Source: Dentipellis sp. KUC8613
Taxonomy: Eukaryota > Basidiomycota > Agaricomycetes > Russulales > Hericiaceae
Length of the DNA: 64,000 nt
Reading direction: 5' to 3'
Assembly: GCA_002286715.1 (NCBI GenBank)
Contig: NSJX01000001.1
Location: 1,791,805-1,855,804 of the forward strand
Part shown: in pieces, positions 1 through 11,808 of the stretch
How the letters are laid out: the number at the start of each line of letters is the position of its first letter
Position numbering within the stretch: the stretch's first letter is position 1
Translations under genes and position numbers: made by a program
Notes under the pieces: model-generated
What the model was told of the DNA's origin: nothing
The model's input: the letters and a program-made list of their open reading frames with translations, nothing else
The model's database searches: none

Positions 1-185
1 AAAACCTGGAAGGATTCTGGAGCTCGTATTGCGTGAGCGCATCGTCTTCTTTCGCGATAACCCAGCGTCCATCCAACAAAAGGGACCTTTGCCCACGATG
101 TTCCACAGGGCATTCGTTCCGCTCGCTCTATCCGAGGACCTCGTCCCCCGACAGTCGCTTTCCTTTGCGCTGCTCGACGTTTGCT

Positions 186-3100
186 ATGGCTTCGCCTATC
201 GAGAAGGTATCGGGCTTGCCAACCCTCCACTCGACTGCAAATGGTATCACCGAGAAGGCCTCCCAGAAGGGCTCAGACGACGAGATTGTCCATGACAGAG
301 ATAACGGGTCGCTCTCGGAGAAAGGATATCATGACAATGGGGAGGACGACGATGTCCCTCTTCATGTCAATGGAGAGCCCGTTATCACGTCTGGGAAAGA
401 TATCTCTCGCTATGTCGTGGACCTTCGCGACGACGGCGACCCTCCTTTGACCCTGCGATCCGTGGTCCTTGGCACAGTCTTTGGAGGTCTTGGAGCTGCT
501 CTTTATCAAGTAAGTCGTCCTTCGTCATGCTTATCGGATCTTGGAGTCTGACCCAACCTACAGATTTACATCTTCAAGCCGGTTGAGGAGACCATTTCCA
601 CCGTGTTCTTGTTGCTTATCATCTATACCTTTGGTGTATTCTGGGCGACATTCTTCCCCAAACGTTCTTGGGTCGAAGGAACCCGGTTCGCGAGGTTGGG
701 TCCTCTCTTCGAGTTTATCAACCATGGAGAGTTCAAGCTGAAGGAGGTCAGACCTGCGGATTCTCTTTCAGCGGACACTTATTGACGTGTCGATTCTGTA
801 GCACGTCGTATCGTCCATCATTGCTTCCACCGCTGCTTATGGAAGCTCTGCCGTCCTTAATTTCGCCGTACAACGGGTATGTTTTGCGCTCATATAGTTC
901 TCACCGTGAAGACTGAATATCTGCTCAGCTTTATTATGACGCTCACATCGATGCAGCAACAGCTGTTTTGGGAACATTTTCGACGGCTGTGTTCGGGTGC
1001 GTTCTCAGGCTGGAGTGGAAGCTGGTGGTAGTATGGCTCACCGTCCTCGCACAGTTATGGTATCGTTGGATTGCTCCGCCCTCTCACTGTCTACCCCAGT
1101 GAGATGGTCTACTGGGCGGCAAGTTGGATTTACCTGCGTTACCGAAAGCATTTGTGTATTGACAACCTCCCGCAGAACATGCCTACAGTATCCATCTTCC
1201 AAGGTAAGCATGTCATGACGAGTTCCGTATTGAACAGCCATTGACTTGTCTTCTTCTAGCGCTCCACTTCGACACCGCTGGAAATGTCAAGCGTGTCAGG
1301 ATCTTCTGGCTGGCCTTCACTGTCATGTTCATCTACGAAATTATCCCTTCGTATATCTTCCCATTCCTCAATGGGTTCAGCATCTTCTGTTTGGCGTCTC
1401 AGCACGCCTCACCGAAAACTCAGGACGTCTTCACCAACATCTTCGGGGGAGCCGACGGAAATGAGGGTCTTGGCTTGCTCAGTCTCAGCTTTGACTGGCA
1501 GTACATCGGATCTGCGTACGTGATTGCTTTTTCCATATTTGCCACAAGCAGTTGATCAGAATTTTGTCGTTAGGTTCATGAGTTACCCTTTGATCCAGCA
1601 AGGTCTGATCTCCCTGATCGTTTCTGATGCATGCGAGCTCAACTATGTTATCATCCAGCCAATTCATGGGTCGGCTATGTCATCTGTTATGCCGCAATCG
1701 CGGGAATCTACTACTCGAACGCATGGAACGTAAGTCGCCATCTATCCTGGTGATTGCAGGTACTGACACAATCTATGCAGTCCAAGGACTTCCCAATGCT
1801 CTCGTCTTCGCTGTTCTCACAGAATGGTTCTATCTACCACCAGACGGCGGTTTTTAACGGGCCGGGCTTCTCCTTGAACCAGACCGCTCTGGACGAAGTT
1901 GGCTTGCCCGCCCTTACGGGTTCAAACGCGTGGGCAAGTCTGACGGTGAACTTGTCGGTACGTCAAGTGGTCATGGCTTTATCGCGTCATCGCTGACCTT
2001 TGGGCAGATTGGTGGCTTGATAGCACACTGCATCTTCTTCTGGGGCCCATATGTCAGGGACTCGTTCAAGCAGGCGCGTGAGAAGACGCAGCCGGATCCC
2101 CATTGGCGTGTAAGTTAGAGACCGGGAGCTGTACAATTTCCGCCGGTGCTAATTAGACGGTCTTTAGGCTATGCAAAAGTACAAGGAGGCCCCGTGGTGG
2201 TGGTATGCAATTCTGCTCGTTTTGGCCTTCTTCGCTGGCAAGTTATTCATATCTTTGCTATTTGCGCAAAGTGATTAAACCAAGGCCTATCTCTTAGGTC
2301 TTATCGCGGTGCTGAAGGGCACAACTACGCTCCCATGGTGGTCATACATTGTTGCGCTTGCGACCGGTGCATTCATCACAGTGCGTTGCAGTGTTTTCAC
2401 CAATGTACAGACTCTTACCTATCGCATTCAGCCTTTCTCCACGCTCCTGTACGCTCGCATGGGTAATGGTATCGCGACAAACCAGCTGTTCAAGATGATC
2501 GCCGGTTCAGTAAACCCTGGCAAGCCTGTCGCTAACCTATACGTGAGCATACCACATTAATAGGCTACCAGCTCCTCGAACTCACCTGACGTCTGTTATG
2601 CTAGTTCTCGATGTGGAGTCACGACGTTGTGTCTACTTCAATTAGTCTTGCGGGAGATCTGAAGATCGGCCAATACCTCAAGATTCCTCCCCGCGTCATG
2701 TTTGTCGTTCAGCTTTGGGGTGCTATCATCGGCTGTATCATCAACTACGGTGAGACCATCTATTTTCCGTGCGATGTCGAAAAACACTAATGTATATTTT
2801 TCCTTCAGTCGTGATGGTTTCCATCACAGGTGCACAAGCCGACCTTCTGCGCGATCCTCACGGCAACACCGTGTGGAGTGGCCAGACCGTCCAATCCGTG
2901 AACAGTGCCGCGATTACTTGGTCGCTTGCCAAGGAGCTGTACAGTCGTGACGGTCCCTACTTTATCGTGCCGATGGCTTTGTTCATCGGGCTGGCTATCA
3001 CTTTCTTCCAATGGCTTGTGTACAAGGTGAGCCGGCTCTGATAATCAACATCGTAAATCCCTGACATTTTTCTCTCAGCGCTGGCCGAAGATTGGACCCG

Positions 3101-3526
3101 TCTCTGTAGATAAAGTTATGCTTCCAATTATCTGGATGGTAAGTTGCCTACTTTTTCTATCATTTGTCTAGCCCTTACAGTACCTCCAGTACGCCGGTTG
3201 GTTCTACGTCGGCGTCAACTCCATCATTTTGTCTTGCATCATTGTGGGCCTCGTCTCGCAGTTGTGGCTGCGGCGCTACCACCCAGGCTGGTACCGCAAC
3301 TACAACTACATCCTTGGTGGTGCGATGGACGGCGGCGCACAAGTGATGATTTTCATTCTGTCTTTCGCCGTGTTCGGCGCCTCGGGCGTCGCACGGCCAT
3401 TCCCCACTGTACGTGTTCTCGATCCCGCTTTGACGTGTTTTCCTGGGCTGACCTCTTTGATAGTGGGCGGGGAACCCTGCGAAGGGTAACGCGGATTATT
3501 GTAATGGGAATGGCGCCCTCGACTAG
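186..3526 (+). CDS. Oligopeptide transporter, OPT family
   Basis: Multi-exon gene for a polytopic membrane protein of the OPT family, which moves small peptides (or glutathione-like substrates) into the cell with protons. The N-terminal ~100 residues are hydrophilic and acidic. The family core follows: a GTVFGGLGAALYQ first helix, the IYIFKPVEETIST segment, the FDWQYIGS loop, the NPGKPVANLY signature around 2510-2545, then SMWSHDVVSTSISLAGDLKIGQ-type sequence and the tail GWYRNYNYILGGAMDGG. About a dozen introns of roughly 50-60 nt interrupt it. I chose the ATG at 186 because upstream in-frame codons lack an ATG and the protein then starts MASPIEK. The last exon after the intron at about 3410-3465 encodes WAGNPAKGNADYCNGNGALD and stops at TAG 3524-3526. 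Family membership is clear; the substrate is not readable from sequence. Confidence 0.92.
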
Positions 3527-4070
3527 GGGATGTAGAGGACTCCGCCAGAAGTTCAACGAATGTAGCAGTACTATGCTGGGTATTAGCTTGTTACGACGGT
3601 ATAATTCATTTACGATGATTTTACGGGCTATATCTTGCGCAGCGCCCAACTTGCGTGCGCCGATGTCCATGAAATCCCATCATGAGAGGGCCTTGCCAGC
3701 CATTCAACGGTCTTGTCACCAACCCGCTAGCATGTCGACGTCGCTGTACCATGTTCCGCCGGCTTCCGGCTCGTCCTGTGCCGCACCGATCAGCTTCAGT
3801 GCCCCGCATCGATCACGCTGCAGTTTCCCCACACTTATCTTGTGAAATTGGACCACGGCTTCCGGCCGCGGTCCAACGCGTACGGGCTGATTATGACCGT
3901 CTACCGCGGCCGCGCTGCTCTCCGTCGGACGACTGCAAGTACTAGTGCTGTCGACGGACGGGCACCATTTATTGCGGTTGATAGGCCCGAAGAACGTCAC
4001 ATCTGAAATCCTTCCCACCCTGCCCGACCATCGTGCTTTGGATCCTCCAAGGCCTCTGACGTTTGCGCCC
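3527..4070. other. Intergenic stretch before the thioesterase gene
   Basis: About 540 bases between the OPT stop and the thioesterase ATG. It must contain the 3' end of the first gene and the promoter of the second. Several open frames cross it but none has a recognisable domain or splice pattern. I see no convincing TATA element, repeat or RNA gene. Confidence 0.5.
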
Positions 4071-4875
4071 ATGTCGCCTCAAGAATACGATGACTACGAC
4101 CCCGCCAAGGTCGCTGGAAACGCGTCCTTGGACGCAAAGGCACGCGTCGCGCGGGGCTATGCCATCATCGCGAAGAAGACGAGTGGCTTCTCGGCACCAA
4201 TAGCCAGAAGGCTGCATCTCGTCGAGGTTGATGTGCGCGGAAAGGCGGATGAGCCCAGCAGGCAGGAGGCGAGAGTGGTCTGCGAGACCGAAGTCGCTGA
4301 AGGTGCGTTGCTAGGGTTCTCCGAAAGCGAAGTGTGGTTTGCCTAACTTGATGTTCAATTGTCGTCATAATGCATTGCTTGCGTTGCAATGCGTGTAGAT
4401 ATGTTGAACATTGCCGGGAATATGCACGGCGGATGCTCAGCATTCTTGGTGGATGTGTGAGTACTCCAGCGTAACTAGACCGCGTTGTAGTTCTGACGTG
4501 GATCACAGCTGCTCGTCTACCCCATTTGCAGCTCTCAGCCCCGAAGGGGCCATGGGCGTCTCCCAGGCCATAAACATGGTTTACCATGCCCCAGCTCGCC
4601 TGTAAGTCCTGCTTGACCCATCGTTAGATCGGCGACGCATGCTTAAGCGGGCTGCAGGGGGGACAAACTTAAGATCGTTAGTACAACGATTGCTGTGGGA
4701 GCCCGAGTGATGTCGGCACGGTGTGAGGTACGTATTATCTTGCTGCCAGTAGCCCAGCGAAAGACCCTTACGTGCCCGGCTCGTTTAGATATGGGACACC
4801 ACGAACCATCGCCTGGTTGCTTCAGGCGTGCATGTCAAGATGGACCCTTCCCCGCCGAAGACATCGAAACTCTGA
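4071..4875 (+). CDS. Hotdog-fold (PaaI/ACOT13-like) thioesterase
   Basis: Five short exons join into a 179-residue protein, about the usual size for a single-domain hotdog thioesterase that hydrolyses acyl-CoA. Exon joins keep phase: ...TEVAE/DMLNIAG, FLVDV/CSSTPF, YHAPARL/GDKLK and MSARCE/IWDTTN. The family signature NIAGNMHGGCSAFLVDV lies near residues 81-97, with the N-x-H-G-G catalytic loop intact. It is followed by GVSQAINMVYHAPARLGD and the strand TTIAVGARVMSARCE, as expected. Translation ends KTSKL with TGA at 4873-4875. The start ATG gives MSPQEYDDYD; an upstream in-frame extension without an ATG was not used. The acyl substrate and location (mitochondrion or cytosol) cannot be told. 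The gene is easy to miss because no exon exceeds about 230 nt. Confidence 0.85.
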
Positions 4876-5055
4876 TCATTTTTACACTGTCTGAAATACC
4901 GTCTGTGGTGCATGATGAAGCGAAGTTCCGGATTATGGGTACGGTCTCGATACCACCTCGTTCAAGAGACCGGGATTTACACTGGGATCCTCTAAGTTAG
5001 CTATTCATATAGATGCTTGTGTTACTCTAAGCTACAATGCTGATATTCTGTACAA

Positions 5056-5872
5056 TTACTCTATGGAGCGCAAGTATGTGCGCAGCTTGTCCAAAGCGCG
5101 GTAGCGATGGGAGAGCTTGTTTTTCTGCTCAGGCTCCATCTCGGCATACCTATGTGCGCGTTAGAACTTGCGGTCTGCGAAAGTTGGGCTGGGGACGTAC
5201 GTTTTGCCTGTGTTCTCGGGCTCGAAGACAGCGTCCCATCCGAAGACGGGGGGCCCGCGGGCGGGGACGATGGTGCCGTCCGTTCGGCCCTCGAAGAGGA
5301 TCGGCTCAGATCCAGGCCCAGCGCAGTATGCGAAAGTGCAGAGGGCCCATGCCTCTTTGGTGTCGAAGCCAACGAGGAGGTTGTTCAAACCTGCAAACGA
5401 TCGATGTGGTGTTGACTTAGTAGGAAGGAATAACCTACCTTTGTGGCCGAGTTCTTTCAAGAAGTATTTAATGTATGGTCCCGGAAGTCCGTTCAAGGCC
5501 TTGAAACAGAGGGCAGTGTCCTCGGTAATGCATGGTCGCCCAAGCTGTAGTTGTAGTTAGATCGGGATCTTTTTAGGAGCGAAAAGCTAGCACACAATTT
5601 CCGCAGCCCTCTTGCACTTGTCTAAAGCAACTTCCTGTGTAGTTCCTTGGATCTCAGGGACTTCACTAGGATAAGATGTCATGAATTCAACCAGCAAAAT
5701 GGTAAGCTTACTGTTCAGATCTTGCGAATCAAGCTCGATCGGATGCCCAATTGAAAGGATCGCCCGGACCTCCTTCAACTTGTTAGCATTTCCAGTTACG
5801 AATACTACCAATGATTATGAGTAACCGTCTACGACGGAAGTCCACTAGCGTACCGAGTCGATTGTCGGACAT
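5056..5872 (-). CDS. HAM1: Inosine triphosphate pyrophosphatase (ITPase)
   Basis: Minus-strand gene for the HAM1/ITPA house-cleaning enzyme that hydrolyses ITP, dITP and XTP to monophosphates, keeping deaminated purines out of DNA and RNA. Visible family motifs in order: [13 protein letters not shown] at the N-terminus (SHS-type Rossmann start), [59 protein letters not shown], and the closing [20 protein letters not shown] with the SHR motif. At least five small introns. The first exon appears to be a 19-nt mini-exon encoding MSDNRL, from ATG 5872-5870, spliced into VVFVTGN; without it there is no ATG before the core. Stop TAA at 5058-5056. It converges on the thioesterase gene with about 180 bases between the two stops. 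Confidence 0.9.
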
Positions 5873-5968
5873 TTGGTGGTGAAAGTTGAAGACAAGTCAG
5901 GTCTAAGGAGGGTGCAAGCGATCTTATTGAACATGATTACAGAACTACGGCTAGTATTTAAGGTGCTG

Positions 5969-6492
5969 TCAATATGTACCAAACGCCTGGCTGTCTGGTT
6001 CCGCCAGGCCCTGTTTTCGGGTAAGAAGGAAACATGACTCTAGCTTCCGACATAGAATGACTAGGAGAACCCATGCAGACAGACGAACATTTGACCCTGA
6101 ATGACCCCATCCCGGTACCGAGGCTGGCGTCAAACTACACTCACCATCCAACGAGCTGCTGTCTGCACCTCTGGCGAATCATTATTGGTCATGGTGAACT
6201 CAATCATGCGTGTATTGGAGAAGCAAAAAGAAGCGACAGCGATTGGTAGCAAAGACAATTCCGCAGTCGAGAGGGCGCTCCGATTGCAAATTACACCTTT
6301 CACCCAGCCAAAATGTCTCAAAGGACGGCGGTTACAGGCTTGCCGGTGAGGGCTCGCCATAAACTCTGCGCGTTCCTTCTTCGACGGCTGTCGAGGATAA
6401 TGCTTGGTCTCGTCATAGCGCCATGTGAAAATGTCGTGGGGAGTCACGATGGTGAGAAGTTGGACGCGCGGGTGCGTCTCGGAGTCAGACAT
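5969..6492 (-). CDS. Possible small hypothetical protein (about 129 aa)
   Basis: Weakly supported minus-strand gene. An open segment from ATG 6492 (MSDSETHPRV) runs to a good donor (GGATG/gtgagt) at 6145. An acceptor before 6010 then adds GLAEPDSQAFGTY and TGA in the same phase. The middle contains a mildly hydrophobic stretch (ELSLLPIAVASF). I do not recognise a family. Further open segments upstream on the same strand (6634-6816, with a hydrophobic helix) could be earlier exons, making a larger membrane protein, but I could not join them in phase with confidence. It could also be non-coding. Confidence 0.3.
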
Positions 6493-7485
6493 GTCAGGCA
6501 CGCGCGACGACAGAATGATATGGGACAAGAAAGTTGGGTGGATTGAATAGCTTGACCCTTGGAAGCCTCAGTAGGTTCGCGAGTAAATGACGGAGCCGGA
6601 GGACAGCAGGTAGGTTGGAGGATGGTTCCTAAGTTACCACCCGCACAGCCCTGATCCGCATTCGCTGTCTGATATGCAGCGCTTATCATTCCGCAGCCTG
6701 AGCAGAATATTGAACGCGTTAAATAAGTATGCCAGAGCGAGAATGAAGACACGCACCTGTACCGCGATGATCCCGCACCATATCAGATACCACAATGTCA
6801 GATGCTCACATTTCAAGATGCGAAAGAGATGTCACGATCAGGGCTGAATGGAGCATGTATATTGGCCTCTGGACATGTACGTCCAGGCAAGTTCGAGGCA
6901 AAGGGCGTTGGTGGACGGTCATGGTGGACGGAGAGAAAGAGCCACGTGGGAAAGTGGAAGGACGGCCCGACGCGACTCTGGCTCAGACCGCTCCGCCTCG
7001 TGCCTTCCTTCGACGCGTCCGGTGAGCACGATAGTCGTTCCTCGCCTTGCAAAAGCAGTCTAAAATCAGGATAATATGTCGACTGGAAGCCCAATATACG
7101 ACCAACGGTACACCTCTCCATCTTATCATCTCTTGTTCCTGGGCCGCTCGCAGAAGTCGAAACGATGCCGCTGCGGCTCGCCGATAGCAGCTGGTTCTCC
7201 GGGCTTCAGCTGACGATAAGCATTGCTCCAGGCCGCATTCTGGCATGCTATCGCCTCTCGCGTAGCGATTGATAGCTTCTTCGTGAGCGTATCACGTCCC
7301 CAGGCCACAGCGCTCAGGCCCGGTCAAACAGTCTCATATGGACGGCGAACGCGAAGCACCATGTGGGAGGTCATGGGGCCGCCCCGGATCCCCACTGGCG
7401 TCCCTTTCCCTTAAGTATGTTCGTGATCTCTCGCTCTGTGTCTGCTTGAGGAGAGCGCTCCTTGGCTCCTTGGCACCTCTCGACG
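6493..7485. other. Intergenic stretch, unresolved
   Basis: About 1 kb between the weak hypothetical gene and the Atg22 gene. Minus-strand open segments at 6634-6816 and 6813-7121 exist; the first is hydrophobic (VRVFILALAYLFNAF) and is followed by plausible splice signals. No domain is recognisable. The right end must hold the Atg22 promoter. No RNA gene or repeat seen. Confidence 0.4.
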
Positions 7486-10012
7486 ATGTCGCGCAACCTG
7501 CCGCCCCAGAACCCAGAGCCGCTGACAGAGCCGGAGCCCGTCCTGGCGGACGACAAGCATGGGCATGTGCTGGATGCCGACATCCCTGTTGTCGCGCCCT
7601 TGTCGAACGACGAGCCGATTGTCACGCGACGGGAGCTGTGGAGTTACTACTGTGAGTGTTTTCTCCATAGACTACGACGCGATCTCGGTGTACTCACAGG
7701 ATTCGTCGGAAGTGTACTACAATGGTGACAATGTACGTGTTTGCGATGTTCTCGTTGATCTTGAAGAGCAGTAGTACTCAAAGCTTGAAATTCGCTTGGA
7801 TGGTAGGGTGTTGGTCCAAATGGTATGTCTCGTAAACGTTCGTATGCAGGACGCGTACCTAACGCGTTGCATAGGCTACGCGATGACGCTCTTTCAGTCA
7901 TTAGCTACGTCCGCAGGCTACGATCCCACACGCGGACCAGGCTCCTCATGCTTGGACGACGCAGCCTCGGGCCAGTGCGTACTCCCTTGGGGCTCGGGAA
8001 CCAAGTCCGTCAGCTCCATCGTGCTCGTCGCCAACGGCATCTGCTTTGCTGTACGCCAAACTTATCCTCCTTCGTCCATCCATCCACGCGATGCTCAGCT
8101 ACAGCTGTGTAGATTATGACCATGATTTTCACGACGATCGGCTCTGCCGCTGATTACGGGACGTTCGGTCGCTGGCTGCTTCTTGTCGTGACAGTGATCT
8201 GCTGGGGTGCCCAATTTGCAAGCATGAGCCTCACATGTAAGCGTCCTTTGGCGTGCGCTTCTTGGACATTTTGCTCACCAACGTCAACCTCGGCAGCTCC
8301 GGACCGATGGGGGGCGGCGATGGGGCTCTACATGGTCGGATTCATCACCTACGGCGCGACGCTCGTGTTCTACGCCGCGCTCTTCCCACGTCTAGCGCGC
8401 AACACGCAGCACGCGCGGGACCTCCGGGAGAAGTACGAGAATGGGGAGATTCCTGCTGAGGTGTACGAGCAGGAGGAGAGTTTGGAGAAGAACCGGATCA
8501 GCAACATCAGCACGGTACGCACGCGCCTGTTTCATCTGTCGAGATGGTGTCTTATGGTTTCTTGGTAGATGCACAGTAATATAGGTTATATCGTTACATT
8601 GGCTCTCAACCTCTCGCTGCTGCTCCCTCTCAACCTGAATCCCAAGGTCAACAACTACGTCATTGTATTGTGAGCGCACCTTCGTATGTCTATCCATTTT
8701 GACTCGTCTTGACTCGCCTCTTCGCAGAACGAATGGCTATTGGGTGTTGACCGGTATCTGGTGGTGTAAGTTTGTTCATGCAAGCGCTCCACAAATCGAT
8801 CTAATGAGTCTCAGTCATCTACCAACAACCCAGGCCGGGCCCCAGCCTGCCGAAGGGCGAGAGTTATATCACTATTGGCTGGAAACAGGTGCGTGTCATT
8901 GTCACAGTCGTCTGCGCTATAATATTGACCTACTATGCCTGACACGATAGATCTGGGTTGCGCTCAAACAATACAAGAAACTCCCCTACACCTTCATCTA
9001 CCTGCTTGCATTCTTCCTGCTCGCGGACGTACGTGTGGTGTTCACTTACTCAAATGCAACAAACTGACTTGGGACTGACGGCAGGGACTTAACACCACAG
9101 GCACGCTGGTGTCTATCTGCCAGAACGACAAGTTCAGCTTCTCGTTCCTGCAGAACACGTACCTCGGTCTTGCACAGGCCATTACATCTACCATTAGGCA
9201 AGACAACTCCGTATCTGCTACCGAATGCGAGTGCTGATGTTTAGACTTGCACAGTACACTGGGTTTCTGGTACATCCAGAGATACTGGAAGATCAGCACG
9301 AAGAAGATGGTGCGTCACTGCTTCGCCCGGCTAGTATACCGTGTCTGACATGTCTATGCAGTTTGTCGTCACGAACGTCGTGACCGTGATGATCCCCCTC
9401 TGGGGCATGATTGGCATCTGGACCACGAAGTTCGGGTATGTAGTGCACTCCGTGTGCTGACAACATTTCGCATCGTTGCTTACCATTCAATGCTCACATC
9501 GTAGATTCCACAATGTCTGGGAGTTCTGGTATGCTGCAATGCCGTCCGACCATGAGTTTGGTACTGACATACGCCATGCAGGGCATACAACGTCGTCTTC
9601 GGCCTCTTCCAAGCGCCATACTACGCCTTCTCCCAAACGATGATGGCCGAGCTCACCCCGCCCGGCTTCGACAACATGGTATGCCTTACCTCCCTACTCT
9701 CCTCTCACAACTCACACCCGCACCACCTAGTTCTTCGGCCTCTTCGGCCTCTCAAACCGCGCATCCTCCATGATCGGGCCAAACGTGATCCAAGCGATCA
9801 TCGACAACACGGGCGACAACTGGAAGGGCTTCCCGTTCCTGTTCGCGCTCTGCGCCGCCGCGAGCCTCGTCATCTGGCTCGGCGTTGACGTGACGAAGGG
9901 CCGCCGCGCGGCCGTGCGCTGGGCGGAGGAGCAGCGCGGGGAGTATGTGGTGGAGGACGGCGGGAAGGACAAGGAGGCGTCGTCGGTGGGGAGCTCGGGG
10001 AAGTCGTCATGA
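7486..10012 (+). CDS. ATG22: Atg22-like vacuolar amino-acid exporter
   Basis: Multi-exon gene for an Atg22 family membrane protein of the major facilitator fold. In yeast this family sits in the vacuole membrane and returns amino acids released by autophagic breakdown to the cytosol. After a ~45-residue acidic N-terminus (MSRNLPPQNPEPL) come ELWSYYLYYNGDNGVGPNGY, the family's opening signature, then GYDPTRGPGSSC, alternating transmembrane segments, a charged middle loop (DLREKYENGEIPAEVYEQEE), WGMIGIWTTKFGFHNVWEFW, FGLFQAPYYAFSQTMMAELTPPG and FFGLFGLSNRASSMIGP. The C-terminus is charged and serine-rich (SSVGSSGKSS). About a dozen introns, each around 50 nt. ATG 7486 is the first ATG in frame with the core after the 5' region; stop TGA at 10010-10012. 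Confidence 0.9.
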
Positions 10013-10505
10013 TTGGGGAGGTTACGATTTATCTCATGTGGTTTATGATTACGGGATTTTGAGGACGAAATGGAGACTGTGCATGCATTGGACTCTGCGA
10101 TTTGGTAGCCTGGTGGATGCTGCAAGTCGTTTGTCTGGAATTGATCAAGTCCAGTCTTGTACCATACATGGTAGACCAAAGCAAGCAAGAGAGGGGAATA
10201 GATAAGTGTAGACTGATACAAGGATCTGTTGTACATTGCATTATAGGGAATAAACATGGGAGAAAACAAGATATGAAGGAGGGTGGTTATGCAGCGCTCG
10301 AGGCGAGCATATATGCGGTATTTACGCGCGCGTTGGGTACGTGGCGGGATAGCAAGGTGGTATGGCGCAGCGCTCAGCGCAGGCAATGTGTAATGGGGGC
10401 AGAGTGTGAACTGGACGAAGAGGTGGTTGCTACTGTCAGAAATGAAATGTGAGACTTGTGGAAGAGGGATATGCGTGTATACACTTATACACTCACCTAA
10501 TGGAT
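10013..10505. other. Convergent intergenic region
   Basis: About 490 bases between two genes that end toward each other. It probably contains both 3' untranslated regions. Open frames here on the plus strand are low-complexity and have no recognisable domain. Nothing else seen. Confidence 0.5.
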
Positions 10506-11808
10506 TCAAGCAGCGGGTGCAACCTTTCTCCTCTTCCTGCCCTTCCCCTCTCCATCAGTCTTCTCGTCGGCAATATCCATCCCACTCCCCTTGTCCTTCT
10601 TCGCCCTGGATCTCGACCGTGCGCTGTGGCTGGGACTCCTCTGAATCACGACATGGACCGTGCTCCCGCCCTTCGTATGGCGAGCCTTCTTCGGACTCTT
10701 GTCAGCGTCTGCCGCCTCGTCCTTTCGCTTCGGTGGGCGCCCGCGTCGCTTCAACACCGGGGCAACATCGCCTGTGCTCTTCACACTTGCAGCCTTGCCG
10801 AGACTGCTGCCGTCTGCATCCTCAGCGCCGCTGTCTCTTTCCTTCGCCTTTCCTTTCGCCTTGGCCTTGGCCTTGCCTTTTCCTTTGCCCATTTTACTGA
10901 CGCCGTGCGCGATCTCCGCAACCCCGCTGTCCTCTGTGCCCTCACTGACGTCATCGTCATCGTCCTCTTCAACAGGACGCGGCCGCTTGTTCGCAGCGCG
11001 CGTCGAGCGCGGCAGCGTCGATCGCACGCCATGGCAGTTCAGGCGGAGACAGGACACGAGCTTATCGTCGTGCGGCGTCGAGTCTGCGCGGAAGCGCGCG
11101 CGCTTGATATCGGTCTGTACAGACACGGACAAGGACATAAGCACGTCTTCCTACAAACGAATTAACAGACATCAAGTGCCCAACGCTTACAGTGTGTTTG
11201 CCCTCGTAGCACCAGCCGTCCGGCGGGCCCTGGTCGCCGTCGCCCTCGACCGTCTTCCCGCAGCACCCCCACAGCGTCTCGTACATCGCGCCGTCCGCGC
11301 CCGCGACCTTCCGGTTAGCCCGGCCAACGCGCTCGACCTCCGCACTGTCGTCGTCGTGCGGGACGAGGCACGCGCGGTCGCCGTTCTCGACGTCGACGTA
11401 GTCTTTATGGCAGCGCACGCAGTGCAGCTGCGGAGGCGGCGTGAGCGTCGCGAAGAAAGACGAGAGCGCGGCGAGGGTTGGCTCTGGCGCCGAGGCGAGG
11501 TGTGCGAGGGTGTAGCTGTGGAGTGTCTTCGCGGGCACGGAGGACAAGAGCGTCTGTAGGGACTCGGGGTTTGGTGGGAGGCTGGGGTCTATGGGTGCGG
11601 GCGCAGACGCGGGCTCAGATTTCGGGGACGCCATGACTGCGTCGGGATAGAAGGGTTGCTGGGAGATGGAGGGCGCAGGGGACGTCGGGACGTGTGCGCC
11701 GTTGCTAGTAGACTCGGCTACTTCTGAGGGTGATGGTGTACGTAGCTGTTGCACGGGCGGCGCATCGTCCGGCGGGGCGGGCTGGTGCTTTTTGAAAAAG
11801 CTAAACAT
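10506..11808 (-). CDS. CHORD-like zinc-binding protein with AT-hook
   Basis: Two-exon minus-strand gene. Exon 1 starts at ATG 11808 (MFSFFKKHQ), with a proline-rich first 100 residues. A cysteine/histidine module follows: HCVRCHKDYVDVENGDRACL, then VPHD, LWGCCGKT and WCYEGKHT. The intron (gtaagc near 11191 to acag near 11116) joins KHT to TDIKRARFRAD in phase. The C-terminal half is basic and repetitive (KGKGKAKAKAKGKAK), with acidic patches and an AT-hook core KRRGRPPKRK, then a basic tail RKRRKV. The C-x2-C...C-x3-H...W-x-C-C...C-x4-H spacing resembles a CHORD domain, but that is my inference. An AT-hook binds AT-rich DNA, so a nuclear, chromatin-associated role is likely. Function otherwise unknown. 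Long plus-strand open frames over it are antisense shadows. Confidence 0.72.

Noticed and set aside
10660..11559. 299-codon open frame on the plus strand
   Set aside because: Antisense to the CHORD-like/AT-hook gene, whose minus-strand reading has splice signals and recognisable motifs.
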